DNA of 64,000 nt from positions 21,436,731 through 21,500,730 of the forward strand of contig CM056567.1 in assembly GCA_029721515.1 (NCBI GenBank). Direction: 5' to 3'. Origin of the DNA: Synanceia verrucosa (Eukaryota; Chordata; Actinopteri; Perciformes; Synanceiidae). This document shows positions 35,676 through 48,200 of this stretch, piece after piece; the first letter of the stretch is position 1, and the number at the start of each line of letters is the position of its first letter. Made by a program: the position numbers and the translations under genes. Below the pieces are notes generated by a model that worked only from the letters and a program-made list of their open reading frames with translations, did not search any database and was not told where the DNA came from.

Positions 35676-38600
35676 CACACATACACGTGTACACGTATAT
35701 ATATACGTGTATATATACGTGTACACGTATATATATATCTATATAGATATATATGTATATCTATATAGATATAGATATAGATATATATGTATATATATCT
35801 ATATCTATATCTATATAGATATATATGTATATATATATATATGTATATATATGTGACAATAAAGGCTGTTTAGTATTTAATTCAATGAAAATCCACAGAT
35901 TTACAGTGAATATAATTGTTAACGGTAGCCCTACTAACACATGAGACGTTCATGTGAGCACTGTTCATTAAGAATGTTTCAGATTCGACCCTACAGGCTG
36001 ACAGTATAACTGAGCTGAAGACAGGCCTCAGGCTGCTGTAGCATACCTGGCGGAGTGCATGATGTCGGATCATGGAGTCAGTCTTAGAGGAGTTGGAGCC
36101 AGTAGGGGCCGAGCTGGGAGAAAGGGCCGCCTGCTGCTGCAGCCTCTGTTCGATCTCCTGTCATGACGCCATATTGAGAAAAATGATTTATTAGACACTG
36201 ATACTGGTACATTCACATACATGCATTAATGTACTCCTTTTCAATAGTGCTCGAAAAAGGTCTCTCACACACAGAATGCATGTGCTGCTTTTTAATTGAA
36301 CCATTTTGACTAATAGGAAATGAATAAAATTAGTCAAAAATCCTTTCAAAAGACCAAATTAAAACACCAGGAACACCATAGAAAAAACCATGAAAGGAGT
36401 TGGTATGGAAAAAAAAAAAAACACAGACATTTGGAGATTTGTGTAAGAACATATTTGTCTTTTTTTGGCTGGATAGTGGCACACTTCTCATCTGAAATCC
36501 CTTATTGTCAGAATAGCTGAATGCTCCAGTCTCTAGTTAGTAGTTTTAAAGTTTCCTGAGGCTGTGATCATCCTGAAGGTCAAAACATTTTTAAAAATGG
36601 TCTCACTGTATCAAATGGTTACTATGGAGACTAATATCATCACACATGAATACAGTTGGGATCACTGGATCAACAAGAGTCTCAGCTTTCCAGACATTTA
36701 TGCTATTCAAAAGCCTGTTTAAGGACACTAGTATGCGGTAATATTCAAACACACCATTTTAGGATAAGAGAAAATACCATTTGTACAGTGTCCAATAAAA
36801 CTACATGTTTTGTTTCCAAAAACTGCATGAGATAAACCAGCATGTCAGTAAAGGGAGACTATAGGTACAACCTCATATCTTGAGGGTAGAGGGCAAGGGA
36901 AAAACTGCCAACATTTTTGCCTAAATTCTGAGCATTACTGAGCCTCCTTCCTGGGTTTTCTGTATTATTTCATGTGATGAACCTGAGCCATCTACAACCC
37001 CTGAAAGACAGAAATTGGGGACACCTGGGAGAGTGTTAGAGGTTAAGTTACACTCGTGTTTATTTAGTGTTTATTCTCTCTTATATCAATTCCATCCTTA
37101 AAATATGCTAATGTGTACAGAACACAGTAAAATAAACCCTCTACTATACTAAAACAACTAATTACATAATAATATGTATCATTTTTGTGTTGACGTGAAC
37201 ACAGACACCCTTCAGTGCTGCTGACCTGCTCCTGCTGCAGGGCCTTCACGAAGGCGTTCTTCAGCCTGTTGGTGTGCTCGGCCTTCAGAGCTTTCTTCTG
37301 ATTGGAAGTCATGCACTGCTCGCAGAGGATCCGCCCGCTCTTCTCTTGCTTCCAGTGGGGGGTGAAGTCGGTTCTGCACTGGGCGCAGAAGAAAGGCTCC
37401 ATGCGTCCCAGCGTCCCTCTGAGTTTACCTGCAGGGAAGCATGTTAATGTTAGCTTTACCTGTGAAAAGTGATGCAGATGCTTGATCCCCTCTACATGTC
37501 AGCTGCTTACCCTGACTGTCGAGCACACTCTGCACCACCTCCTCCAGGCCCACCATGTAGATGAACTCGCTGTTGGCTGCAGAGGGCAGGAAGTGGAGGA
37601 GTGGGGCGGGGGGTTTGGGTGGAGGGATCTCCAGCAGGGTTTTCTCCAGCTGCTTCCTCAGGGCCAACTTGGCCGCCGCCTGGCTGCTGGCCTGGTCGGC
37701 CATTGAGCTCACCCCTCCGCCAGCTGAGCTGGACATGGTGGATGGGCTGACGGCCGAAGCTCCGCCCAGGCCGCCCCCCACCCCGCCGGCCCCTGCTGCT
37801 GCCGCTGCTTGCATGTGGGCCAGGTTCATGTACATGGCACTGGAGCTTGAACGCTGGGAAGCTGCCACCTGCTGGCTGGCCTGCAGGAGACACACATTAC
37901 CTGCTGCTTACCAAAGAAAAGTGACCTGGTCAGAGAAAAGTCAGGGGAAATGTTGCTCTTCTCACTTCCTAATCCTTAGTTTTGGGCTGTAACTCAGTTT
38001 TTAAGTGCTTCTCTTGCCATTTGCTTTTCCTCAGAATGTGTTAAAGGGTGTTTTCACGAGCCTGGGTTTCATATTCACTATGTTCTTATCAAAGAGATCA
38101 TACTCCATCCATCCATTTTCTACTGCTCATCCTACATAGGATCATGGGGAGAGAACATACCTGCTGGTAGCTGACGGCATTGGTCATGCTGCTGGAGCTG
38201 GAGCGAGACATGCCAGGCTTAGAGAGCCTCTGTCCCTGCAGCTGGGCAGGGTTAGGGGCTATCACACGCTGGGACATCAGCATGGGCGGCAGACTGGCAT
38301 TGGCTGCTGACCTGATGACTGTATGACCCTACACAGAGAAAAAACAAAGAGGGGTTTGAGGAAAGCAAACAGCTCAGAGAACGGCAGACAGTTCATTCAC
38401 TTTATTCAACTGTTAAACTGACAGTCATGCTTGATGTTGTGCTGAATGCAGCCAACAGGTGGGTTTTTGTAGTCCAACAATACCAGTTGTTTTTCAAGGA
38501 CCAGCCACCAGGTTTACTTTCAGTTATTTATAACTTTGAATAGATGCAATAAGGGACTTGGACTGGATTCAGTAAGCACATTTAAACCTCACAGCTATCA

Positions 38601-40107
38601 ACAGCTGCTTGCTGCTATTTGTAATGTATCTGCTCCAGGTCAGGTAATCTGCAAATGAGCTGTGTGACCAATGAAAAAATATATACATTCATGGGTAAAA
38701 ACTAAATGTGAGCAGATACCAGGTAAGAACAAAAGGGTTTTTTTTCCTGGAAAGAAATGAAATGAAAATGAATGCTATATTTTAACATCTAAGAGTAGTA
38801 CAGTAGTAGTAGTTTATTTTTTTTTTTTTTTATCGTGAAAGCCTGTCTGGAGCTGCTAAGACAGAATGTATCGACATCCCAGACACTGGCATGCAACGCA
38901 TTCAGCAGAGAACAAGACTTTTCCTTGATTGGATTTGTGATTCAAGTGCAGAGAAAAGTAACAGTGACAGTGAGTGTGTTGTCAAGAGTCTAATGTTGAC
39001 AGGTCAGTTTGGGCTCTGGTCCTGACCTCAATGCATCCAGTGTCCACCTGGCTAGACCTAACAAAGTCTAACAGTCCTGCATTACATGTCAACATTTAAC
39101 TTCTGTAAATAAGTACTGTTTTGCAGTCGTGCTGCTCTGTATTATTATTATTACAATGACAGATGATTCTAACATTTAATTAGCCATCAATTACAACATG
39201 AGTAAAATATAATAAGGTATGCAAAAGAAGCCTATTCTACTATTCTGTATGAGAGCCAAAAATGAAATTTCAACCCAAAACACATTTTACATTTTTGCAA
39301 AGAAGAACCCTTCATTCATCACACACCATGTGAATATCTATCTTTACAGTGGAGAAACACTGCTTTTAATCCTATATTACAAACATATTTTTTTAATTTT
39401 AACAAGACATAGTACTTTTATAGCCTAAAAAAGCTAACAAATAATGTAATTTAGGGTGTTTATTCTGCTGTTAAACAATGACCAGTGACCGGGTCATTTC
39501 TGACCCTAATACAAGGGTTTATGTACATCTGTTTCACACTGTGCAATATAATTTAATTTACTTATCCTGTACATAGTCTAACATCTAGTGCTAAACATTT
39601 TAACATTTCCTGTTTACCTTCTCATTATTTATCCCTTTTGTAAATCCATACTCATATTTGAATTCATATATAAAATAATTTTTATTTTAAGAGTTATATA
39701 CTTATTTTCATACTTATGTCTTATTTTATACTTATTTTATCCTTGTGCACTAAAAAGGGAGAAGCTCTACATTTTCATTGTACAATGGTATAATGAAAAT
39801 AAAGGGCTTTCTATTCTATTCTAAGAATATACAGATATAATTTATTACTGTATAGCCTTCATGAAGGACTGCTGCATTCCAGGGCTATTGTATTAGACTG
39901 AACTAAGCAGACATGAAACATGTGACATGTGGCATCCATATTAAAGGTGGACCTCCCTCCATGTAAACAGATCCATTGTGCAGCCTTCAGGCAGTCATTA
40001 TACTCAGTGTGGGCAGCAGAGGGCAGCAGTCACATGCTGAGAAAACTAACGTCAAAGCAGGCAGAATATCACTCTCCATACAAAACAAGCTGATGAGACC
40101 AGCCAGT

Positions 40108-40161
<54 letters not shown>

Positions 40162-40538
40162 AGAAATCTGCTGAATATTTAATAGCATCTCAACATGTAA
40201 TGGAGGAGCAGGGCTACGTCACCAAGAACAAAGGCCTGGCCAGTAGGAGGCTGTCTCATCACTAGAGTGAGACCTTCATCCATACATAGTGTCCTCAGCC
40301 ATTCATTGTCTAGAGAGCTCAGATTCATCTGTGGAAAAGGCATCTGTGTTTCCATCACTCTGAGGATTCCTCCAGATGGACCTTCAGGGTTGTGGTCAGG
40401 ATTACTTAAGGTGCTAAATGTGACAGCCAGAGCATTAAAGATATGTCTACCTGAGCAGAGGATGAACTTGCTCTCCTTCTGTGTGTGATGTAATCAGACC
40501 TTCTCTTTGCGTTGTTGACATATCTGTGCATGCTTTTA

Positions 40539-40578
<40 letters not shown>

Positions 40579-42181
40579 TCATGGAAAAAATTATTAGACC
40601 ACCCTTGTTTTCTTCAATTTCTTGTTCATTTTAATGCCTGGCTCAACTAAAGGTACATTTGTTTGGACAATTATAATGATAACAACAAAAATAGCTCATG
40701 AGAGTTTAATTTAAGAACTAAGGATTATTCATTTTCCATGGTTTTCTTGATAATAACCAAAATTACTTCAATTCTTACATCAATAGCTATGGCATTGTAC
40801 CGCCAAAAACACTACTTTTAAGCATTCCATGTTTTCTTTTCTGTTTGCTTTAAACACATGATACACACAAGAGTTAATACTTGATTGCATAACCATTGTT
40901 TTTGATGACTGCAGCCATGCGTCTTGACATGCTCTCCACCAGCTTCTGACATTGTTCTGCTGTCACAGCAGCCCATTCCTGTTGGACAAATTCAAACAAA
41001 TTTTCTTTGTTTTTGGGCTTGTGGTTCTCCATTTTGAGTTTGATGATTTTCCACAGGTTTTCAATTGGATTAAGATCTGGTGATTGAGCAGGCCAAGGCA
41101 TGGTGCGAATGCTGTGGTTCTCCATCCAGGCTTTAACTGACCTTGCCGTGTGGCAAGGGGCATTGTCTTGTTGGAAAATCCAGTCATTCGAGGCAGGAAA
41201 GAGTTTTCCAGCTGATGGAAGAAGACTGTTTTCAAGGGTAGTCCTGTACTTGACCTGGTTCATTTGGCCTTCACACAATTGCATTTGCCCTGTTCCACTC
41301 AGACTGAAACAACCCCAGATCATGACTGATCCACCCCATGTTTTACTGTAGGGGCAAGACAGTCTGGGTTGTAAGCTTCTCCAGGCTTCCTCCTAACCAG
41401 TAAGTTGGCTGGAGTGGGCATCAATTCAAAATTGGATTCATCACTGAAGAGAACCTTAGCCCAATCATCAACAGTCCAATCCTTGTGGTCTCGAGCAAAG
41501 AGTAACCGGGCCTTCCTCTGCCTTTCATTGATGAAGGGCTTCTTGCGTGCTCTGTGTGACTTCAAACCAGCTTCAACAAGTCGGTTTCGAACTGTCCTTG
41601 CCGAGCAAGTCACATTTCTCGACAGTGCCCACTCATTTTTAAGGTCCCTGGAGGTCTGACGACGATTCCTGACACAGGAACGGATGAGTGCACGGTCATC
41701 TCGTGGGGTAGAAAGACGTTTCCTGCCACGGCCAGGTAGCAATTTGGTAGTGCCATGTTCAGCTTGTTTTTTTTGTTGTAATGAACGGCTGTCTTGGAGA
41801 TCTTCAGTTTTTTCGCTACCTGTCTCTCACTCATACCAGTTTCCAGCAGTGCCAAGATGGCTGCCTTTGTTGCTTCACATAATTCTTTTGTTTTAGGCAT
41901 TATGTGAGAGCTGACAACTTCTGAGTTGTGCTACGGCTTGAATGTAAGCAGGAATCCCCTCTAGGCCTTTGCATGTGCAGTGCTGCTTGTGACATGAAAT
42001 GGCCTCTTATATACCCTGGGAATCAATTAAGCTTAAGAATGTCAAATAGGACATAAAGTATTATGTGACCAGCTGCATTTTTTGTTGTGTTCATTGTATT
42101 ATACGTTTAGTGGTACCAGATATTAGAATGAACAAGAAATTGAAGAAAACAAGGGTGGTCTAATAATTTTTTCCATGACTG

Positions 42182-42216
<35 letters not shown>

Positions 42217-45200
42217 GGATGTATATATGGATGTTAGCGTGCTCACGGCCACCACTCTGCACTGGCCTCTTACAGCTGATGATGCTCGTCCATAAACTGA
42301 GCTTGAAGTAGTTCTGTTAAAAGGATCCCTCCAGTGATTTAAAATTAAATTTCAATTATGTGAAAACACTCAAAACCTAGTATAGGTGAAGCCAAAAGCA
42401 CCAGATCTGACATTTCCCACAATGAAAGGGGATAATCTCTGCCTGGTAAACCTCACAGGGTCTACGTTAATTTGTTCGACTTGACAAAGGTCCTCCAGAG
42501 ACACTGAGGACAGTTATATTCAGAGTAGTACTCACCATGGCCAGTAAACTCAAACTGGTGGAGTGACCCTAAACTGAGAGTAAACTGTACAAGGGTACAG
42601 GTGAATGCCTCCTCACCTGTGCAGTGCGGAGGTTCTGGGGTTCAGGGTTGTGCAGGCCCGGCCTCACAGGCAGCTTCCCCAGACCAGGAGAGCTGTGGGA
42701 GGGAGGAGGCTGCACAGACGAGGCAGCGTTCTGGACCACTGGGACCTGAACACAGCATTAACAGAGCACCGCTTCTGTAAGATTCACGTTTGTTTTCTTT
42801 CATACAGTTCAAATAGTATTAAAGAGCCATCTGAAAACAGCAGACCAGTGACTTCACACGTTTGGCCTTTTCCACACTGATCATCTGTCTGCAGGGACGA
42901 TGGATTTTTTTTGTAGGCCAACCAACAAGTTAGCATCACCTTTGTTCCCTTGACAAAAAGCCAACGGGATTTAATTTTTTATTGTATGAAACTATGCTCT
43001 GTGGCAAACACACATAATGATACTGACATGTTTCATTCAGAAAGATAATGTTAAAAAATGCACACCACTTTTAGGATTTGCACAGAAGTGACTGTGGATG
43101 GTAGAAAAATGTATTTAAGCCACCCCAAAAAATAATTAGTATCAGTATTATCTCATTAGTACAATTACAGGGTTCCCAACCATCCTGGAAAACCTGGAAA
43201 ATGATGGACCAAGTTGTGGAAAACATGGAAAATGAGAAAAAAGTCTGGGAAATGGCTAATTATCCTGGAAAACAATTTATGCATATTATGAGTTAAAAGT
43301 GACTTTTAACTTATTTTTTTTTTTTGCATTTACTAACAAGGCATCGGGGATAAAAAAAATGTCCAGGATAATTTAACCATTTCCAGGATATTTGACCTTT
43401 TTCCCCTCATTTTCCATACGTTTTCTGACTGGGAAATTGGTCAATCATTTTCAAGGTTTTCCAGGACACGTGGGAACTCTGACTTAGTAGTTTGGCTTGT
43501 GTCCTAGATGCCTATGGGATCATGATTACAGTCTTTGTATTTGTATGTATTTGATGCTATAGACACTCAACAAGTCAACTTCAGATGAAACCAAATACAT
43601 AAAAAGTACTGTATCACTGTGTGTCTTTCCATGAAATCTTCTATTGATAACTAATGTAATATTTTTTCACTTGCATTCACAGAGGCCCTTGGGGAAGCCA
43701 GCCTCCCACTTTGCAAACCTCTGGCTTAATCTACAACAATACATCATAATTATTTATTGATTCTACAGTATTTTGCATTAATAATATAAAAGTGCAAATT
43801 AAACAGTATAATATTAGAAGTACTCGGGCAGATTTAAATGAGGTACTTCAGTACAGTACTGTCTCTGCTGACCTTCTGCACCACGTTCTCCTTCTGCATC
43901 TGACTCTGTCGCAGCTTCTTGAGCAGCACCAGACGAGCCTCCTCCAGACGAAGCTCCTCTCTCAGAGCTTTGATCATCTGCTGCCTCTCTTCTCCTGTCT
44001 TCCCCTGGATCACAAACACAGCAACACATGAGAGCCTGCTGGCAGCTCATTACACACCTCTGAGCTGGACACACCTTTAAATAAAGGATTCTCTTTGTGA
44101 TCAGGTATGTTTATGTTTCTATTAATATACCTGACATCTGTTGGTCAGTCCCTACAATCCCTACAGCTTCATTAGTACTGTATTTTCTATTTTTTTAATG
44201 AATTTGTCATATGTCATGTGCCATAGATACACATGTTGTACATGAGATTTAATTTCTTTCATTAAGCCTTTAACACCTTACGTGTTGCTGGTGACAACAG
44301 TTTGTGCTATCAGAAGAATTCCAATGGTTTCTGAAAGCTGAGACGTTGCTCTTTACACCCAATATGTTGTAAATACGGTAATGTCATTCCTGTCTCTCCT
44401 GGAAGCAGGTGAAGCAGTCTCTATGTTCCCTGTGGTAAAAAAAAAAAACACCTGTATATAGTTTACATTTTGTGGCTGACTTCAGCACATTTAGAGACAA
44501 GGACTCACAGAAATGTGATGAAATACTTTTTATACTTTTCAAATTTAAACTTTAAAATGTAAAATCTGCTATTCATGTTCAATTGCATTGTTTTTTCCCC
44601 AAATGAAACTCTAAAATCAAATTCCGTTTGGTGTTTGTCATCATTTTATACTGTTATTACACTCTTATAACAGGCAGTTAACTGGAACTATTTGCCAGAT
44701 ATTGTAATGTCCAAGTCTTCTGGATAAGAAAATAATGTCCAGACAGAAACTTTGAGGCTAATGTATCCATGTTGTCAGTTCCTGACTCTGACACATTACT
44801 CAGATTGAAAACAGGTGTCCATGATGTTCAGCTTAAAGTTTGACCTTGAACATGTCCAGGTTGGCCTGGTGCAGGCGCTCCTCAGGGCGAGGTGTTGTTC
44901 TGGGACTGGATGCCTCGTTGTCTGACAAGATGATGACGTCTGGAGATGGAGTTCGTCTGTCGTGGTCCGCATCACTACATGGCAGAAAAAAAAAAAAAGG
45001 TTTGTGAAACATCTGAAATACAAGTTCACTTACCATTTTCCAGTTTCTAAAAACCTGATCTAGACATGAAGCTTTGAGACTGACTTGGAGTCAGTTTGTG
45101 ACTGTATCACCAGAACCTCCAGGAACCTCAGCCTCCTGCTAGCCTGGAGGCTTGCAACAACTCCAACCCAGTCTCACTTAAAGCTATAGTCAGTGTTGTT

Positions 45201-48200
45201 GGAGAGCTTGCAAGAGAGCAACAATATTTGAAAATGTCACCTCTTCCCACCCTCCTCTAAGCTCCTCCCCCTCCTCCCTTCCTGTCAGTGCTCCATCCAA
45301 AGCCACGCCCCCTCTCCTGCTAACTGCACTATGCTGAATATTTCCAGCAACGGTGAAATGTGATGCGAGAGAGAGGAGGGAGGGGGCGTGACCAGGACGA
45401 GACATGAAGGCATCTGATTGGTTCTTTCCATTTGGACCGAGTGTCAGTTGATTGGTCAGAGTTTTTACAGTCCTGTAGCTGCCACAGAGGTCTGATTCTT
45501 TTCCTTCCTTTTTCTGAACACATCATGTATTGACTGCTCTCAGGATGGAAGGACCATTTCACCCAGCAGAACGAAAAGTGCCTCTGAACAGGATTACAGA
45601 CTATAGCTTTAAGACAGGCTGACATTTCAGGTGAACCAGCCATTCTTCTGAGTGACAGGTCACTCAACCTGTTGATTATTAACATCCCTACTGTAAATCA
45701 TGCTCTGTTTCCATCAGGAAAACACAAATTTGAATGCTAAATGTCAGCAAGTTTTACTGAACTACATAGTACACAGAATTTGAGGAACATCTGATATAAA
45801 ATATCTATTAATTTCTCATATTGTACTTGTATTCATTGGTAAGTGATAAGTAGTGGTGGTCTGTACTTGGTTCTGTACTTGGTCTAAAAAGTGTTGTCCT
45901 GCTACATGCTAACATGATGTAGTGATGAAAGCTGCACTATTCAGGGTCTTCAGGATGGTCTTGTCTGTTCTTCACAGTCAGACTGGCTGCTTACCCCTAA
46001 TTTCCACCGGATTCGTAACGGTGCGGACATTTTGTCCGACCCGATACGCATCCATTCAAATCAATGTGTCAATTTCCACTGAATGTGGAACGCTGCCGAC
46101 GTGCCGACGCCTGCTGAAATGAATCGACAAGCTTCTATTTTTGTCGGATGTCGGCACACGGCGCGTGAGTTCAGCACCGTGTGCCTACATCAGGAATTTC
46201 GTGATTTCAGCTGTCCGGCGGAGCCGCAGCAGGCGGATCTGGTGGGTATTGACGGACGAAGGACGTTGACAGATGTCGGCCATCGTTCCGCATCCAGTGG
46301 AAATTAGGGGTTAGAGGTCAGTCCTCCCTTCTCTCTGTTACAGTGACCAGTGGGGTGTTGGTCACCTCCCTGACAGAGGGCTTGTGTATGGAGTTTGGCT
46401 GTATATCTGCTTATAGGTTTAAGATTTCTTGCATTTCATAATAACGGTAAACAGTCAAAGCCATGCACTTGGTTTCATACCCTCATCTCGTGTGTGCCCC
46501 TCTGTATCATGTCCAGTCTATCAGTGGACTCAAATTTCAAGTTGTAGAGACATCTCAAAGATCCTCAAAAATAACAGGAAGTACCCGAGCTCCTTATTCA
46601 TGGATTTCACTTTGAGTGATTTGATTAAGTTTCAAAATAAATCCATAAACACATATTCTTCTGGATGAATGTCTTTGCTGATATCAGACAGTCTGACTCA
46701 TTTCACTGAGCATTTCAATCCACATTTAAAGCTCAACTTTTTGACTTAATTTTTGGTTAGTTGCTTCTTATCCAACTTTGTCCTTGTGGTTGGTCTGCCT
46801 CAGTTTTACTGAATCTATTAAATCCATTGGTGACAAAATTGTTAACCTTCACAAAACCACTACATCTCTCGAACCCTCTGTGAGTTTGTGTTGCACAAAT
46901 TTGCAGCAGTTGCAACACTAATGCAATAAAAGCTTTAAATAGATCAGCACAGGCAGAGGACCAACTACTGAGGTCCTTTTGGCCCAGAGTAGGGTCTAAT
47001 TAATAATATAACTTAAATTAATTTAATTAAACTATTTTACTGAGTTTCCTCTTCTTCATTCACTCTGGAAAAAGACGACTTTGCTATCTCTATGAAAGAA
47101 GTCATGACAAAAACTGCATAAAAATATATTAACGTGACAAAAATGTGTAAAGGTCTGAAGGTCAGGGGGGTTGTGAGCTGTATAGACTGTAAAGACCATT
47201 AAATTAAAACTCAGTTGAGCTGGTGTTAGTTCAGAAAATGAAAGCATTTTAGTTTTGAACAGAGCAAAGCGAGACTCAACCTCAATCTCTTTTATAATTC
47301 TGAGTTTTTGTGAGACACTGTATCAATTTGTCTATGCGGCGCCACAAATCTGTTTTTTTCCATGATGAAATACTCTCTTCTTTCATTCAGTGTTTTCAGA
47401 GTCATAGTACAAAATATTCTGTAGGTCTAGAAATATGACTCCAAATGGGCAAAAAAAAAAAAAACGGCACAAGTAACTTTCTGTTTTATAAAATGGGTGG
47501 CACTCAGTGAGTTAATGAACTCAACTGGTGACCAGGTGTGTTGTGCAGAACGGTCGCTGCATGCCAAGTGGTGGGCGTGACCAAACAATGATAGGATGCA
47601 GCAGCATTGCTGATATTTCGAGAGATTACAGGCACAACAGACAGAAATGACCTGCATTTTGAACGTCTGACAGACCATCTACTAACATTACGTCTCATCA
47701 ACGAAAACCCATGTATCGTTGTGTTTTAGTCATCAAAGAGCCATGCTTATCTTGTCATTGTCTCATTATTGTCATGAAAAAAAGGGTTGTCAACAAAATA
47801 ATTTCGTCACTCTCATCATTGAGGAAATCAAAACTGCTTAGAGGAACTGAACACTGAATTCTAACCAACTGTCTGATCGGTGTATTGGTGTGTTTGGCCA
47901 CTCTGTAGCGACATGGTGTTGAGTGATTGAGGGGTCAAACATATCTGACCGTTTGTTCTGTGCAGGAACAAAAATAAAACCCTCTGGACGTCGTAGCAGA
48001 GCCATAAAAAGAGCCCAGCGTGACGTGTGACACCTTATAGCAGGGCTGCCATGTGTACTTTTTCATAGACATGCTGATGTGTACGGCAGGAAAAACACAG
48101 GTGGAAACAATCAGGGTGCTGGTACTGTTCATGCTGGCTCACTGCCATGGTGAGACACTTGAACAGAGCTGCGCCACCATAACTGTTATTAGTAACATCT

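Noticed and set aside
35478..35856. Tyr/Ile-rich open frames on both strands
   Set aside because: Translation of a (TA)n microsatellite in a gatad2b intron.
37482..37992. Plus-strand frames of 74 and 143 codons
   Set aside because: Antisense shadows of gatad2b coding exon 6.
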